From positions 868,001-932,000 of the forward strand of contig NZ_JAXMIH010000008.1 of assembly GCF_034366625.1 (NCBI RefSeq): a stretch of 64,000 nucleotides of DNA. Direction: 5' to 3'. Under the pieces are notes generated by a model that did no database searches, was not told the DNA's origin, and saw only the letters and a program-made list of their open reading frames with translations. This DNA comes from Prosthecobacter sp. (lineage in GTDB: Bacteria; Verrucomicrobiota; Verrucomicrobiia; Verrucomicrobiales; Verrucomicrobiaceae). A program made the translations under genes and the position numbers. Each line of letters begins with the position of its first letter. Within the stretch, counting starts at the first letter, position 1. Below are positions 46,728 through 54,824 of this stretch, piece after piece.

Positions 46728-48536
46728 CTATTTTGTGAGTGCTGGCTTCAATGCGACTTGGGTCTCGGGCAGGACCCGCAGGAGTTCTTCCGCGACCATC
46801 GCGCCGAACTCGATGCTGCCTCGCGCGGTGAGGTGGGTTCCGTCGTGGCGCGGCTTGGCAGAAGGCGCGGGGATGTCGATGTCGGCGGGCGCGGGCTTGG
46901 GTGCAGCGACCGTCGCGGGTTCCTTGGCCGGCTTCGGCAGGATCTTCGGCTCGAAAGGCTCCACGCCGGCCGGGCCGAGCTTCTCGATCAGTTCGACGCT
47001 GCGCGCATACAGATCGATGAGCGGAACGTGCTGCTCCGCAGCGACTTTTCTCGCGGCCTCGACATAGGGTGCGAGTTCGCCGCGCAGTTTTCCGTCAGAC
47101 TGAAAAATGCGCCGCGCCAGGGAGGTGACGAGGATCGGCTTCGCGCCCGCTTCCCGCGCTTCCGCGATGAAACGCGCCAAGTTCGCGGAGTAAGTCGTCG
47201 CCGGGTCGGTCTCGCGATTCGCACCTTTGCCTGGGCCATCGTTGTGGCCGAATTGGATCAGCACATACGTCGGCTTGCAGGCGAGCGTCTTTTGCCACAG
47301 GCCCGTGTCACGAAAGCTTTTCGAGCTTTGACCGCCGCCCGCGAAATTCTCGCACAGCACATCGGCACCGAGCCGCTTTTTGAAACCGAAGCCCCAGCCG
47401 CCTTCATCCTTCACCGTGGAATCGCCCGCCAGCGCGATGCGCACCTTCGGCTGCCAGGCGGGCGTGTCCGGACCGGGACCGGTTTTCGCGAACTGCGCTT
47501 TCCACGCCGGGAAGTCATTCTCGAGCAGCGCCAGCGGCCAGCGGCCAGTCCACGCGTAGATGCCCCGCGCCCTGCCGATATTTTCCATGCCGAGCCACGG
47601 TTTGCTATCGAGGCTGGAGAAGATCGGCTGGTTCGTGGCGAGGTCGTAAAAGCGCGCCCACAGCGGCCCCGCCGTGGGGTCTTTGGTCGCCTTAAAATGA
47701 TGGGTCTCCCCTGTTTCCTCCGGACGCCGGTCCACTCGCCAGCCTTCGATCCGCGCGGATTCAAACCATGCGACCGCCGACTCGATGGCGCGCACGATTT
47801 CCGGCCCTGGCCGCTCGAGACTCATGAGGAATTTCACCACCTCCACCGACTCCGCTCCGCTGAGCGACACCAATTCAAAGCGCCTGCCCGGTCGCGGCCT
47901 GAGATCGATCTCATCGTGCTGCGCGCACCACGCCGTGAGCCGGCCATCGATCTTGATCTGGCACTTCACGATGCACTCGATGCCGCGCTGGAAAGAGGAC
48001 TGCACCGCGCGCCGCTGGTCGGCCTCGAGAAAGTCGAAGCCGGTCCCGTTCGTGATCTCCTGGAGCAGTTCCAGAATCCGCACCATCGCGCCGTCGTTGA
48101 AAGTGATGTGCCGATGATACGTCGTGTCCGGCGGATAATTCTGCGGCCAGCCGCCCGTCGGGTATTGTGCGATGAGGATGTAGTCGAGCCCGTTCTCGAC
48201 CGCGCGGCGGTAGCGCGGCTCCTTGGTCGCACGAAACATCCGCGCCATGAAGCGCACCTCGTCGGTCGTCGCACCGTTGTCGAAGATCGGCTTGAACTCG
48301 CCCACGAGATCGACCCGCTGTCCGGCAAACGGCGCGGCTGTCAGGTCCATGTTTTTTGGCCAGCCGCCGTAGTCGGACTGATACGAGAGAATATTTGCCG
48401 CGATCGTCTGCGCTTCCGCTGAGCCATACCACGGTTCCGGTTTCTCCAAAAAATCGTGCGTGCCTGCTGCCATGACGGCAGGTGCGAGCGCGAGTTGGAG
48501 AAGGAATCGACAGCGGAACAGACGAAGTGAGGTCAT
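46728..48536 (-). CDS. Pectate lyase (PL10) fused to rhamnogalacturonan acetylesterase-like (CE12) domain
   Basis: A frame extension to 48815 is not credible. The ATG at 48536 gives a signal peptide (MTSLRLFRCRFLLQLALAPA). Residues ~30-350 form a PL10 pectate lyase: 'ILSYQSDYGGWPKNMDL', 'DNGATTDEVRFMARM', 'YPTGGWPQNYP', 'ITFNDGAMVRIL' and 'WCAQHDEIDL'. The C-terminal half is an SGNH esterase of the CE12 type, with 'IALAGDSTVKDEGGWGFGF' (Ser near 373), 'ENFAGGGQSSKSF', 'QFGHNDGPGKG' and the D-x-x-H block 'DGTHLT' near 563. A proline/alanine-rich insert of about 40 residues precedes that last block. The enzyme should cleave pectate and remove acetyl groups, a coherent pairing for acetylated pectin. 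Confidence 0.88.
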   Translation of the reverse strand: MTSLRLFRCRFLLQLALAPAVMAAGTHDFLEKPEPWYGSAEAQTIAANILSYQSDYGGWPKNMDLTAAPFAGQRVDLVGEFKPIFDNGATTDEVRFMARMFRATKEPRYRRAVENGLDYILIAQYPTGGWPQNYPPDTTYHRHITFNDGAMVRILELLQEITNGTGFDFLEADQRRAVQSSFQRGIECIVKCQIKIDGRLTAWCAQHDEIDLRPRPGRRFELVSLSGAESVEVVKFLMSLERPGPEIVRAIESAVAWFESARIEGWRVDRRPEETGETHHFKATKDPTAGPLWARFYDLATNQPIFSSLDSKPWLGMENIGRARGIYAWTGRWPLALLENDFPAWKAQFAKTGPGPDTPAWQPKVRIALAGDSTVKDEGGWGFGFKKRLGADVLCENFAGGGQSSKSFRDTGLWQKTLACKPTYVLIQFGHNDGPGKGANRETDPATTYSANLARFIAEAREAGAKPILVTSLARRIFQSDGKLRGELAPYVEAARKVAAEQHVPLIDLYARSVELIEKLGPAGVEPFEPKILPKPAKEPATVAAPKPAPADIDIPAPSAKPRHDGTHLTARGSIEFGAMVAEELLRVLPETQVALKPALTK

Positions 48537-48558
48537 GATTGGAAACCAGATTGATGTT

Positions 48559-48647
48559 TCATTTCTTCTTCGTGACACCTTTGGCCTTCTCGAATTCGTC
48601 AACGGAGCGAGCAGCAGGGCTGCGATAAATAGCAGGTTGGTTTTCAT
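48559..48647 (-). pseudogene. Remnant of a secreted protein gene (signal peptide plus tail)
   Basis: Reading on the minus strand from an ATG at 48647 gives a good signal peptide (MKTNLLFIAALLLAPL). The frame then runs on without homology. A different frame in the same stretch ends in 'EFEKAKGVTKKK' and a TGA at 48561-48559, which looks like the basic C-terminal tail of an exported enzyme. The two pieces may be what is left of a deleted gene between the FAD oxidoreductase and the PL10 gene. Confidence 0.35.
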
Positions 48648-48678
48648 ATCGAATGAGGCGGAAGATTTGTCCCGCAGT

Positions 48679-50730
48679 CTATTTTGCGAGACGGACAAAG
48701 TTCCGAATGATGGTGCGCACATTGTCGCCGCTGCATTTGCGGTGGGCGATAGCGCGTTCCTGCCAGTAGGCGGCGGATGCGAGGACTTTGTGTGCGGCGA
48801 GAACCCGCAGCGCATCGGCGAATGTGCTCACGGGTTCAAAGTGGGCCGCCATCTTCATGAGCAGGGCTTGGACCTGCATGCCATCGCAGTTCCGGCCTTT
48901 CTGCGCGTTGGCGAGCCAGTAGTCGCCAGATTCGGTGATCTTCTTCTCCACGAGCGCTTTCACATCGGCCACAAGCTGCTCGTTGGGTGCCATAGCGGTT
49001 GTGGATTCAGGCTTGGCTGACGCGGCGGGCTTCGCGGCACGTGCTTTGTGCTCCAGGATTTGTTTCTCGGCGAGCAAGCGCTCACGCAGCAGCGCATATG
49101 GCACGTTTTGCAGCGTGACGTCTTGATCAATGGCGATGCTAGCGGCGGCACCGGAAGCGTGGCCGAGCATCATGAAGACGGGCTCCATGCGCACGGAGCC
49201 GTAGGCCACGTGCGAAACTGAGAGGCAGCTAATCGCCAGAAGATTGACGCATTCATCCGCTTTGGGTCGGAGTGAGCGGTAACTGATCGGAAATGCACTA
49301 AAACCGCCGACGAAAAAGCCGCGCTCACGATGCAGCAGGCCGGTTTCATCGACATAGAGCGTCACGCCGTGGGAATCGAGCGGATACGAGGCCAGCGCGA
49401 CGCCATCCTCGGCGTGCGGACCTCCTTTGGCATCATGTTCGGTGACGACGTAGTCGCTGATCATGCGGCGTGCCTCGCGGACGTAGATTTGATGCGGAAA
49501 ATGGCCGGTGTCGGTGAACTCGTCCTTCGCGAGTCCCCAGCGCTGCATTTCGGTGCGAACCTCGATGGGCAAACGCTCATCGTGTCCAAGGAACCAGAGC
49601 AGGCCGAGCGTGTAGTCTTTGTGGAGCTGGAAAAGCTGCTCGCGTTTCGCGTGGTCGCCCTCGGGCCACTCGTAGCTGGGGCCATAGACATCGCTGCCGA
49701 ATTCGCTGCCGTTGTTGGAGTCGGTCTTGCGGTTCGGCACCAGATGGAAACTGATGCCCAGGTTACCACCCTTGCCACGCAGGCCGACGCCCGCGTGCTT
49801 GGCCGGCCCGGGCCTCACGTCCTTCATCGTGGCGATGTGGCGGGCGAGCAGTTCGTAGTCGAGCGGGTTGTAACTGGTGGGCTTTTCGATGGTCACGCGG
49901 TTTTCCGGCACATCGGTGAGGCAGACGCGGAAGTTGTAGCCCTGCACGCGATGATCGCCGCTGCCCTTGGGCGCTGGTGGTTTGGATGCCACGCGCGGCA
50001 GCAGCCCGCTCTTTGGATCACCCACGATCACATACGGACTGATCTTCGGGAATGGCGCGGGCGTGAAGGGGAACGTGCCGTTGAGCGTCTCGCCATACTT
50101 CGAGTTCGGCTCACGACCCACGATGTAACTCACACCCGCCTTCGCCATCAAGTCGCCTTCATAGCTCGCATCAATGAAGACTTTTGCTGCAAACTCGCGC
50201 CCGCTTTCCATGACGATCTTGACGATTCTTTGGCCGTCCTTGACCACGCCCTTCTGCAAATCAAGCCGCTCACCAAACACGACCTGCACACCGGCCTCGC
50301 GCACCATTTCATCGAAGACGGCCTTCGCTGCGCGCGGCTCAAACAGGAACTGCGCCTTGATCTCCTCCATGCGCGGCCCGTCAACGCCCCAGATCTTCGG
50401 CAGCCAGGCGAGGTAGTCCTCGCGCTTCTGAAACTTCCAGTTCTCCGGCTTGAGGTAGAACTGATATACGCGCTGATAAAACTCCCGCGACAAGCCGCCG
50501 ATGGTTTCGGTGGAGCCATTGTCCGTCATGCCAAGCCCGCCACTGCTCATGCCGCCGAGACGTTGGGTTGATTCGATGAGCACCGTCTTCTTACCAAGGC
50601 GTGCGGCTTCGACAGCGGCGATGACGCCGCCTGAGGTGCCGCCGTAGATGCAGACATCGGTGGTGGAGAGTTCAGCAGCGATGGCTGAACTCGTGAAAAG
50701 GATGAACACGAGGAGCTTCATGACGTTCAT
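48679..50730 (-). CDS. Secreted FAD-dependent oxidoreductase with C-terminal double helical repeat
   Basis: This 683-residue protein starts at 50730 with an ATGA overlap with the upstream gene. It has a signal peptide (MKLLVFILFTSSAIAA), then a Rossmann FAD-binding motif 'VCIYGGTSGGVIAAVEAARL' and an 'IESTQRLGGMSSGGLG' segment, the signature of the FAD_oxidored family found with glycan-degradation genes. 'VFIDASYEGDLMAKAGVSYI' and 'ISCLSVSHVAYGSVRMEPVF' are further family blocks. Residues ~580-683 carry two related units ('DYWLANAQKGRNCDGMQVQA' and 'AYWQERAIAHRKCSGDNVRT'), an unnamed helical module with one Cys each. The substrate is unknown. The neighbour upstream is a paralogue. Confidence 0.83.
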   Translation of the reverse strand: MNVMKLLVFILFTSSAIAAELSTTDVCIYGGTSGGVIAAVEAARLGKKTVLIESTQRLGGMSSGGLGMTDNGSTETIGGLSREFYQRVYQFYLKPENWKFQKREDYLAWLPKIWGVDGPRMEEIKAQFLFEPRAAKAVFDEMVREAGVQVVFGERLDLQKGVVKDGQRIVKIVMESGREFAAKVFIDASYEGDLMAKAGVSYIVGREPNSKYGETLNGTFPFTPAPFPKISPYVIVGDPKSGLLPRVASKPPAPKGSGDHRVQGYNFRVCLTDVPENRVTIEKPTSYNPLDYELLARHIATMKDVRPGPAKHAGVGLRGKGGNLGISFHLVPNRKTDSNNGSEFGSDVYGPSYEWPEGDHAKREQLFQLHKDYTLGLLWFLGHDERLPIEVRTEMQRWGLAKDEFTDTGHFPHQIYVREARRMISDYVVTEHDAKGGPHAEDGVALASYPLDSHGVTLYVDETGLLHRERGFFVGGFSAFPISYRSLRPKADECVNLLAISCLSVSHVAYGSVRMEPVFMMLGHASGAAASIAIDQDVTLQNVPYALLRERLLAEKQILEHKARAAKPAASAKPESTTAMAPNEQLVADVKALVEKKITESGDYWLANAQKGRNCDGMQVQALLMKMAAHFEPVSTFADALRVLAAHKVLASAAYWQERAIAHRKCSGDNVRTIIRNFVRLAK

Positions 50731-52754
50731 TTGGGCAAGAGTTGCACGGCATCTGCGCCGGCAATGCCGTCAGTGTTGTCGTTGCGGATGGTGATGACGG
50801 CGGGCTTGTCTTTGTCGAACCGGAAAGTACCGAGGCTGATGAACAGATCGTCTTGGGGCGGCTTCCGCTTTTGATTCACCGCGGCAGCAGCGGTGCCATC
50901 GGCATGCTGGATGCTCACGGGCACGTTGCTGGCTCGATTCGGCGCAGCAGCATACGACACGCGCACTTCGTATCTGCCACTGGCTGGCACTCTAAGTGTG
51001 TAGGTGATGCTCAGTTTGCCTTTCTCGGCATTCGCATCGTGGACACTCGATCCATCGACGGGATTGCCATAGGTGCTCCCTGTCCAGTGACCGGTCTGCG
51101 TGGCTTGAGAGTCATCCATGACGATGCCGGGAAGTTTGGCGGAGCGCGGCATGTTCGCGAGTTCGGGGAGCTCAAGCACGGCCTTCTGTGCGAGCAATTT
51201 TTCGCGCAGTGCTTTCACATCAATGCCCTGCACGCTGGACTTGCCATGAATCGCCTGCACGGCAGCAAGACCGCAGGCATGACCGAGGGCCATATAAACG
51301 GGTTCCATGCGCAGAGAGCAATACGCGATGTGACTGGCGGAGAGGCACACGGGCACGAGCAGGTTTTCGCATTCGGTTCGCTTCGGCGTGAGGCTGCGGT
51401 AGGCGATCTGATACGGCAGCGCAGGCGTGTCCTGGAAGCTGCCTTCATCGCGCACGGTGCCGTCCTCGGCGAGGATGCGCTGCACGATGTGGCAGTCGAT
51501 GAGGAAGGAGCCCATGCCGACTCCATCTTCCTTGAAGATGTCGGTTTGCAGATCCTTCTGCACCATGACGTGTTCGCCGATCATGCGGCGGCCTTCGCGA
51601 ATGTAGAGCGCGTAGGGCCAGTGATGGTTGTCAGCGAACTCGTCTTTGCACAGGCCCCAGTTCAGCGCCTGCTCGCGCAGGCTCCGCGGCACGCGTTCAT
51701 CGTGACCGAGGAACCAAAACATGCCCTGCGTGAAGTCGATGTGGTCCTGCCAGATGCGCGCACGCGTGGCCGCATCACCATCGGGATAGTCGAAGTTCGC
51801 ACCGGGATAGTCGGTGGAAAACAGACCCTGCGCATTGAGGTCGTACTTGCCGTGCGAAGTCAGGCCGATGTGGAAGAGGCGTCCAAAACGCACGCCGGGG
51901 AAAGCCTGGATCAAACGCAGCAGCAGCTCGTAGCGCGATGCCTCGTAATTCGCGGGCTTCGGAAACGGCACGAAGATGTCCGGCCGCTGCGTGACGCAGA
52001 TGCGGAAGTTGTAAGCCTGCGTGCGATGATCCGCATCACCTGGCTGGAGTTTGGACGCGGGGAACACGCCAAAGATCGGTTTTCCATCGGCACCGAGACC
52101 TGAGATGCTCGCGGGTGTGCCGTGGATGTAGGCCGGGCCTTTGCCACCGATGCTCGGGCAGTCGCTCTCCATCACCTCCACGGTGCGCGGACGAATTGGC
52201 ATCGGATAATAGCCCGCGAGCGGCTCGCCATACTGCGCGCGGCTTTCGCGCCCGACGATGTAGCTCACCTTGGCCGCCGCCATGAGGTCGCCTTCGTAGC
52301 TCGCATCGATGAACACCTTTCCGATGTAGGTCGTGCCATCCGCTGTGGTCAGGCTGGTGATGCGCGCGCCTTTTTTCGTGATCGACTTCAAAGACTGCGC
52401 TGTGATGACTTTCACGCCCGCTTCCTTCAGCATCTCCTGAAATGTGGCCAGGTTCACACTCGGCTCCGCATACCACATCTCACTGCCAGGCTTCGCAGCC
52501 GCCGCACGGGTGAAAAACTCGCGCGGAAAGCCGCCGATGGTCTGCTCTTTCCCCACATCCGTGCGACAAAGCCCGCCCGTGACCATGCCGCCGATCCATT
52601 TCGTCGGCTCGATGATCACCACGGAGGCTCCTTCACGCGCGGCGATGATCCCCGCGCTCAATCCAGCGGGCGTGCCGCCGTAAATGACGAGATCAGCCTC
52701 GCTGGCGAAGGCGGAGAAAGAACCGAGCAGAATGAACAAAAGACGTGCATGCAT
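50727..52754 (-). CDS. Secreted FAD-dependent oxidoreductase with C-terminal golvesin/xanthan-lyase-type domain
   Basis: The 675-residue protein has a signal peptide (MHARLLFILLGSFSAFA), an FAD motif 'VIYGGTPAGLSAGIIAAREG', 'EPTKWIGGMVTGGLCRTDVG' and 'VFIDASYEGDLMAAAKVSYI'. The last is nearly identical to the paralogue downstream. After residue ~550, a beta-sandwich with 'GHWTGSTYGNPVDGSSVHDA' and 'RVPASGRYEVRVSYAA' matches the carbohydrate-binding-like domain of golvesin and xanthan lyase. The two FAD genes overlap by four bases (ATGA) and look like a tandem duplication that acquired different C-terminal domains. I infer action on an exported glycan. Confidence 0.84.
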   Translation of the reverse strand: MHARLLFILLGSFSAFASEADLVIYGGTPAGLSAGIIAAREGASVVIIEPTKWIGGMVTGGLCRTDVGKEQTIGGFPREFFTRAAAAKPGSEMWYAEPSVNLATFQEMLKEAGVKVITAQSLKSITKKGARITSLTTADGTTYIGKVFIDASYEGDLMAAAKVSYIVGRESRAQYGEPLAGYYPMPIRPRTVEVMESDCPSIGGKGPAYIHGTPASISGLGADGKPIFGVFPASKLQPGDADHRTQAYNFRICVTQRPDIFVPFPKPANYEASRYELLLRLIQAFPGVRFGRLFHIGLTSHGKYDLNAQGLFSTDYPGANFDYPDGDAATRARIWQDHIDFTQGMFWFLGHDERVPRSLREQALNWGLCKDEFADNHHWPYALYIREGRRMIGEHVMVQKDLQTDIFKEDGVGMGSFLIDCHIVQRILAEDGTVRDEGSFQDTPALPYQIAYRSLTPKRTECENLLVPVCLSASHIAYCSLRMEPVYMALGHACGLAAVQAIHGKSSVQGIDVKALREKLLAQKAVLELPELANMPRSAKLPGIVMDDSQATQTGHWTGSTYGNPVDGSSVHDANAEKGKLSITYTLRVPASGRYEVRVSYAAAPNRASNVPVSIQHADGTAAAAVNQKRKPPQDDLFISLGTFRFDKDKPAVITIRNDNTDGIAGADAVQLLPK

Positions 52755-52763
52755 AACGAGAAT

Positions 52764-53573
52764 CTATTGGAGCGGCTGAATGCCAAACTCACGCGCCACA
52801 GGAATGGCAGCAGGAAGATTATTCACGAGCGGAAAGTTCACTCCGGCGTTCCATTGGCGGCGGAGACCTTCAGGAGACTCGTCATGGTAGTAATTCACGC
52901 GCACTCCGGCGGCGTTGAGCAGCTTCACGGCCTCGACAGGCATCTCGCCTTTGCCGAGGAGCTGGATGAACTGCGCCTTCATCGCGATGGTTTCCTGCGC
53001 ATAGGCCATGGAGTCGCCCTGGCGCTCCATGTTGCAGATGAGGATGTCGGGCACGACCGCACGAGCGTCTTTGGCGGCAGATGCGGTGGCGGCGAGGAAT
53101 GCCTGATGCTTGCGGCCTGCTTTGTCGATGACTTTGGCCGTCGCTGCGCCGACGTCGGCTCCGCCTTTGAGGTGACAGTTGAGCCAGACGTTCTTCGGAA
53201 ACACGGCCAGCGCCTCTTCAAACGTGGGAATGCGTGTGCCAGCAAACTTTTTCCCCATCTTGCTGCCAGCATCGAGCGCCTTGAGTTCGGCGAGCGTGTG
53301 ATCGGAAACCTTGCCTTTGCCATTCGTGGTGCGATCAATCGTGGCATCATGCATGAGGACGAGCGCGCCGTCTTTGGTGAGTTGAATGTCGAATTCAATC
53401 ATGTGTGCGCCGAGTCGAATGGCTTCTTCCAGGGCGGGAATTGTGTTCTCCGGGTGCGTGCTCATCGCGCCACGATGCGCGCAAAGTCCGCGTGAGGGCA
53501 TCTTGATGTCCTCGGCGTGGCCCTGCGCCAAACACACGAAAACAAGTGCGGTGAGCAGCAGTCGATCAATCAT
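52764..53573 (-). CDS. Secreted glycerophosphodiester phosphodiesterase
   Basis: The 269-residue protein has a signal peptide (MIDRLLLTALVFVCLAQGHA) and the GDPD active-site set: 'CAHRGAMSTHPENTIPALEE' (His-Arg and the Glu of PENT), 'MIEFDIQLTKDGALVLMHDA' (Glu, Asp and the second His), and 'TIDRTTNGKG'. It would hydrolyse glycerophosphodiesters to glycerol-3-phosphate, or a related phosphodiester outside the cytoplasm. It is 9 bp from the upstream end of the FAD oxidoreductase gene and 30 bp downstream of the PL1-like gene. Confidence 0.9.
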   Translation of the reverse strand: MIDRLLLTALVFVCLAQGHAEDIKMPSRGLCAHRGAMSTHPENTIPALEEAIRLGAHMIEFDIQLTKDGALVLMHDATIDRTTNGKGKVSDHTLAELKALDAGSKMGKKFAGTRIPTFEEALAVFPKNVWLNCHLKGGADVGAATAKVIDKAGRKHQAFLAATASAAKDARAVVPDILICNMERQGDSMAYAQETIAMKAQFIQLLGKGEMPVEAVKLLNAAGVRVNYYHDESPEGLRRQWNAGVNFPLVNNLPAAIPVAREFGIQPLQ

Positions 53574-53603
53574 GGTGTTTTTGCATCAATCTCGCACGTT
53601 CAG

Positions 53604-54824
53604 TCAGCGTTGGTTTGAGCCGGAAGAAGCCCCGGCCTCGGATTCGTGATGGATGATCTTGCCACCACCCGTGCGTGCTTCTTCGACAAGCCGACGGTCC
53701 GTGTCATCGCGGTCCCATGGGCGAGCACCCGCATTTGAGAGCACCCATGCGGCGGTGTCGCTGGCAGGCTTTGCCTTCAATCGTGACGGCCAGAGCGGCG
53801 GCTCCTTCACGAGATGCAGCTCGCTGTCTGTGTCGCTGACTTTCACGGGCAGCGCCGCGCCGCTGACATCGGAATACAGGTTGTCGTGCAGATGAAGATC
53901 ACACGGGCCTTTGGCATCGATGAACGGCGTCGAGCTGGGCGAGCTCGGACCTCGACGCGCCACATTGCCGATGACGACCATCTGGCCCCGCTGCCACTCC
54001 TTGCCTTTCCATTCTCCGGCATTGAGCGCGAACTGCATCACACGACGCCCTGGATTCTGGATGAGGTTGTTCACCACCACGCCACGCGCGCCGCCTTTGA
54101 AGAGCGGATTGCGGTCATCGTTGCTGATGTAAAGATTGCCGAGGATGGCGATGTCGGACGTGTTGTCATGGATGAGCGATCCCTTCGAGTGCGGGCCTTT
54201 GGCGTGGGTAGAGTCATGCAGCCCCTCGCCGATGATGCACTGGCTGAAGGTGATGCGGCGGGAGGTGTTCTTCCTCCATTCATCCGGCGTCTTGCCCTCA
54301 AAGCGCGGCCCCGAGGCGCTGAGGTTTTCATCGGTGCCCCAGGTGATCGAGCAATGATCCACGATGACATCATGCGCGGCATTCGTCGCCAGACTGTCCA
54401 CCTCCCAGCCGCTCTTTTTTGCCCGCTTGCCCGCTCCAGGACGGATGCGGAGATGTCGGATGATCACATCATTCGCACTCACACCCAAGCCACCATTGAT
54501 GAGCGTGATACCAGGGCTGGGCGCTGTCTCGCCCGAGATCGTGACCTGCGAGTTCGAGATCTTCAAAGAACGCCCGCCGAGGTCGATGACACCCGCCACA
54601 TCGAACTCGATGACACGCGGTCCCTTCGCCATGATCGCCTCCGCGAATGAACCTGCGCCGCTGGCTGCGAGTGTAGTGACGCGCACAACCTTCCCACCCT
54701 CGCCACCGCGTGTCTCCGTCCAGCCGGGCGGTGTTTCCCACGGCGTGGTCGCGTCAGGCGCGGCAGATGCGATGATCGCGAGCGATGAGATGAAGAGAAA
54801 GGTGATCGGTTTCATAGGAGTCAT
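53604..54824 (-). CDS. Secreted pectate lyase-like protein (PL1-type beta-helix)
   Basis: The ATG at 54824 overlaps the sulfatase stop (TAATG), so translation is probably coupled; MKPITFL.. at 54815 is an alternative. A signal peptide ends near SAAP. The mature part shows the PL1-type sequence pattern: 'RVTTLAASGAGSFAEAI', 'VIEFDVAGVIDLGGRSLKIS', 'VTISGETAPSPGITLINGG', 'DVIIRHLRIRPG', 'DVIVDHCSITWGTDENLS' and 'RITFSQCIIGEGLHDSTHA'. The frame extends upstream to 54872 without support. Cleavage of uronate polymers is likely but the exact substrate is unproven. Confidence 0.85.
   Translation of the reverse strand: MTPMKPITFLFISSLAIIASAAPDATTPWETPPGWTETRGGEGGKVVRVTTLAASGAGSFAEAIMAKGPRVIEFDVAGVIDLGGRSLKISNSQVTISGETAPSPGITLINGGLGVSANDVIIRHLRIRPGAGKRAKKSGWEVDSLATNAAHDVIVDHCSITWGTDENLSASGPRFEGKTPDEWRKNTSRRITFSQCIIGEGLHDSTHAKGPHSKGSLIHDNTSDIAILGNLYISNDDRNPLFKGGARGVVVNNLIQNPGRRVMQFALNAGEWKGKEWQRGQMVVIGNVARRGPSSPSSTPFIDAKGPCDLHLHDNLYSDVSGAALPVKVSDTDSELHLVKEPPLWPSRLKAKPASDTAAWVLSNAGARPWDRDDTDRRLVEEARTGGGKIIHHESEAGASSGSNQR

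Noticed and set aside
45525-48422. A 965-codon plus-strand open frame opposite the propeller, beta-helix and PL10 genes
   Set aside because: The three minus-strand genes have signal peptides and clear domains, whereas the plus-strand translation is Arg/His/Ala-rich with no motif. High GC explains the absence of stops.
48537-48815. Long N-terminal extension of the PL10-CE12 protein
   Set aside because: The extension overlaps the end of the FAD oxidoreductase gene and has no signal or domain. The ATG at 48536 gives a proper signal peptide.
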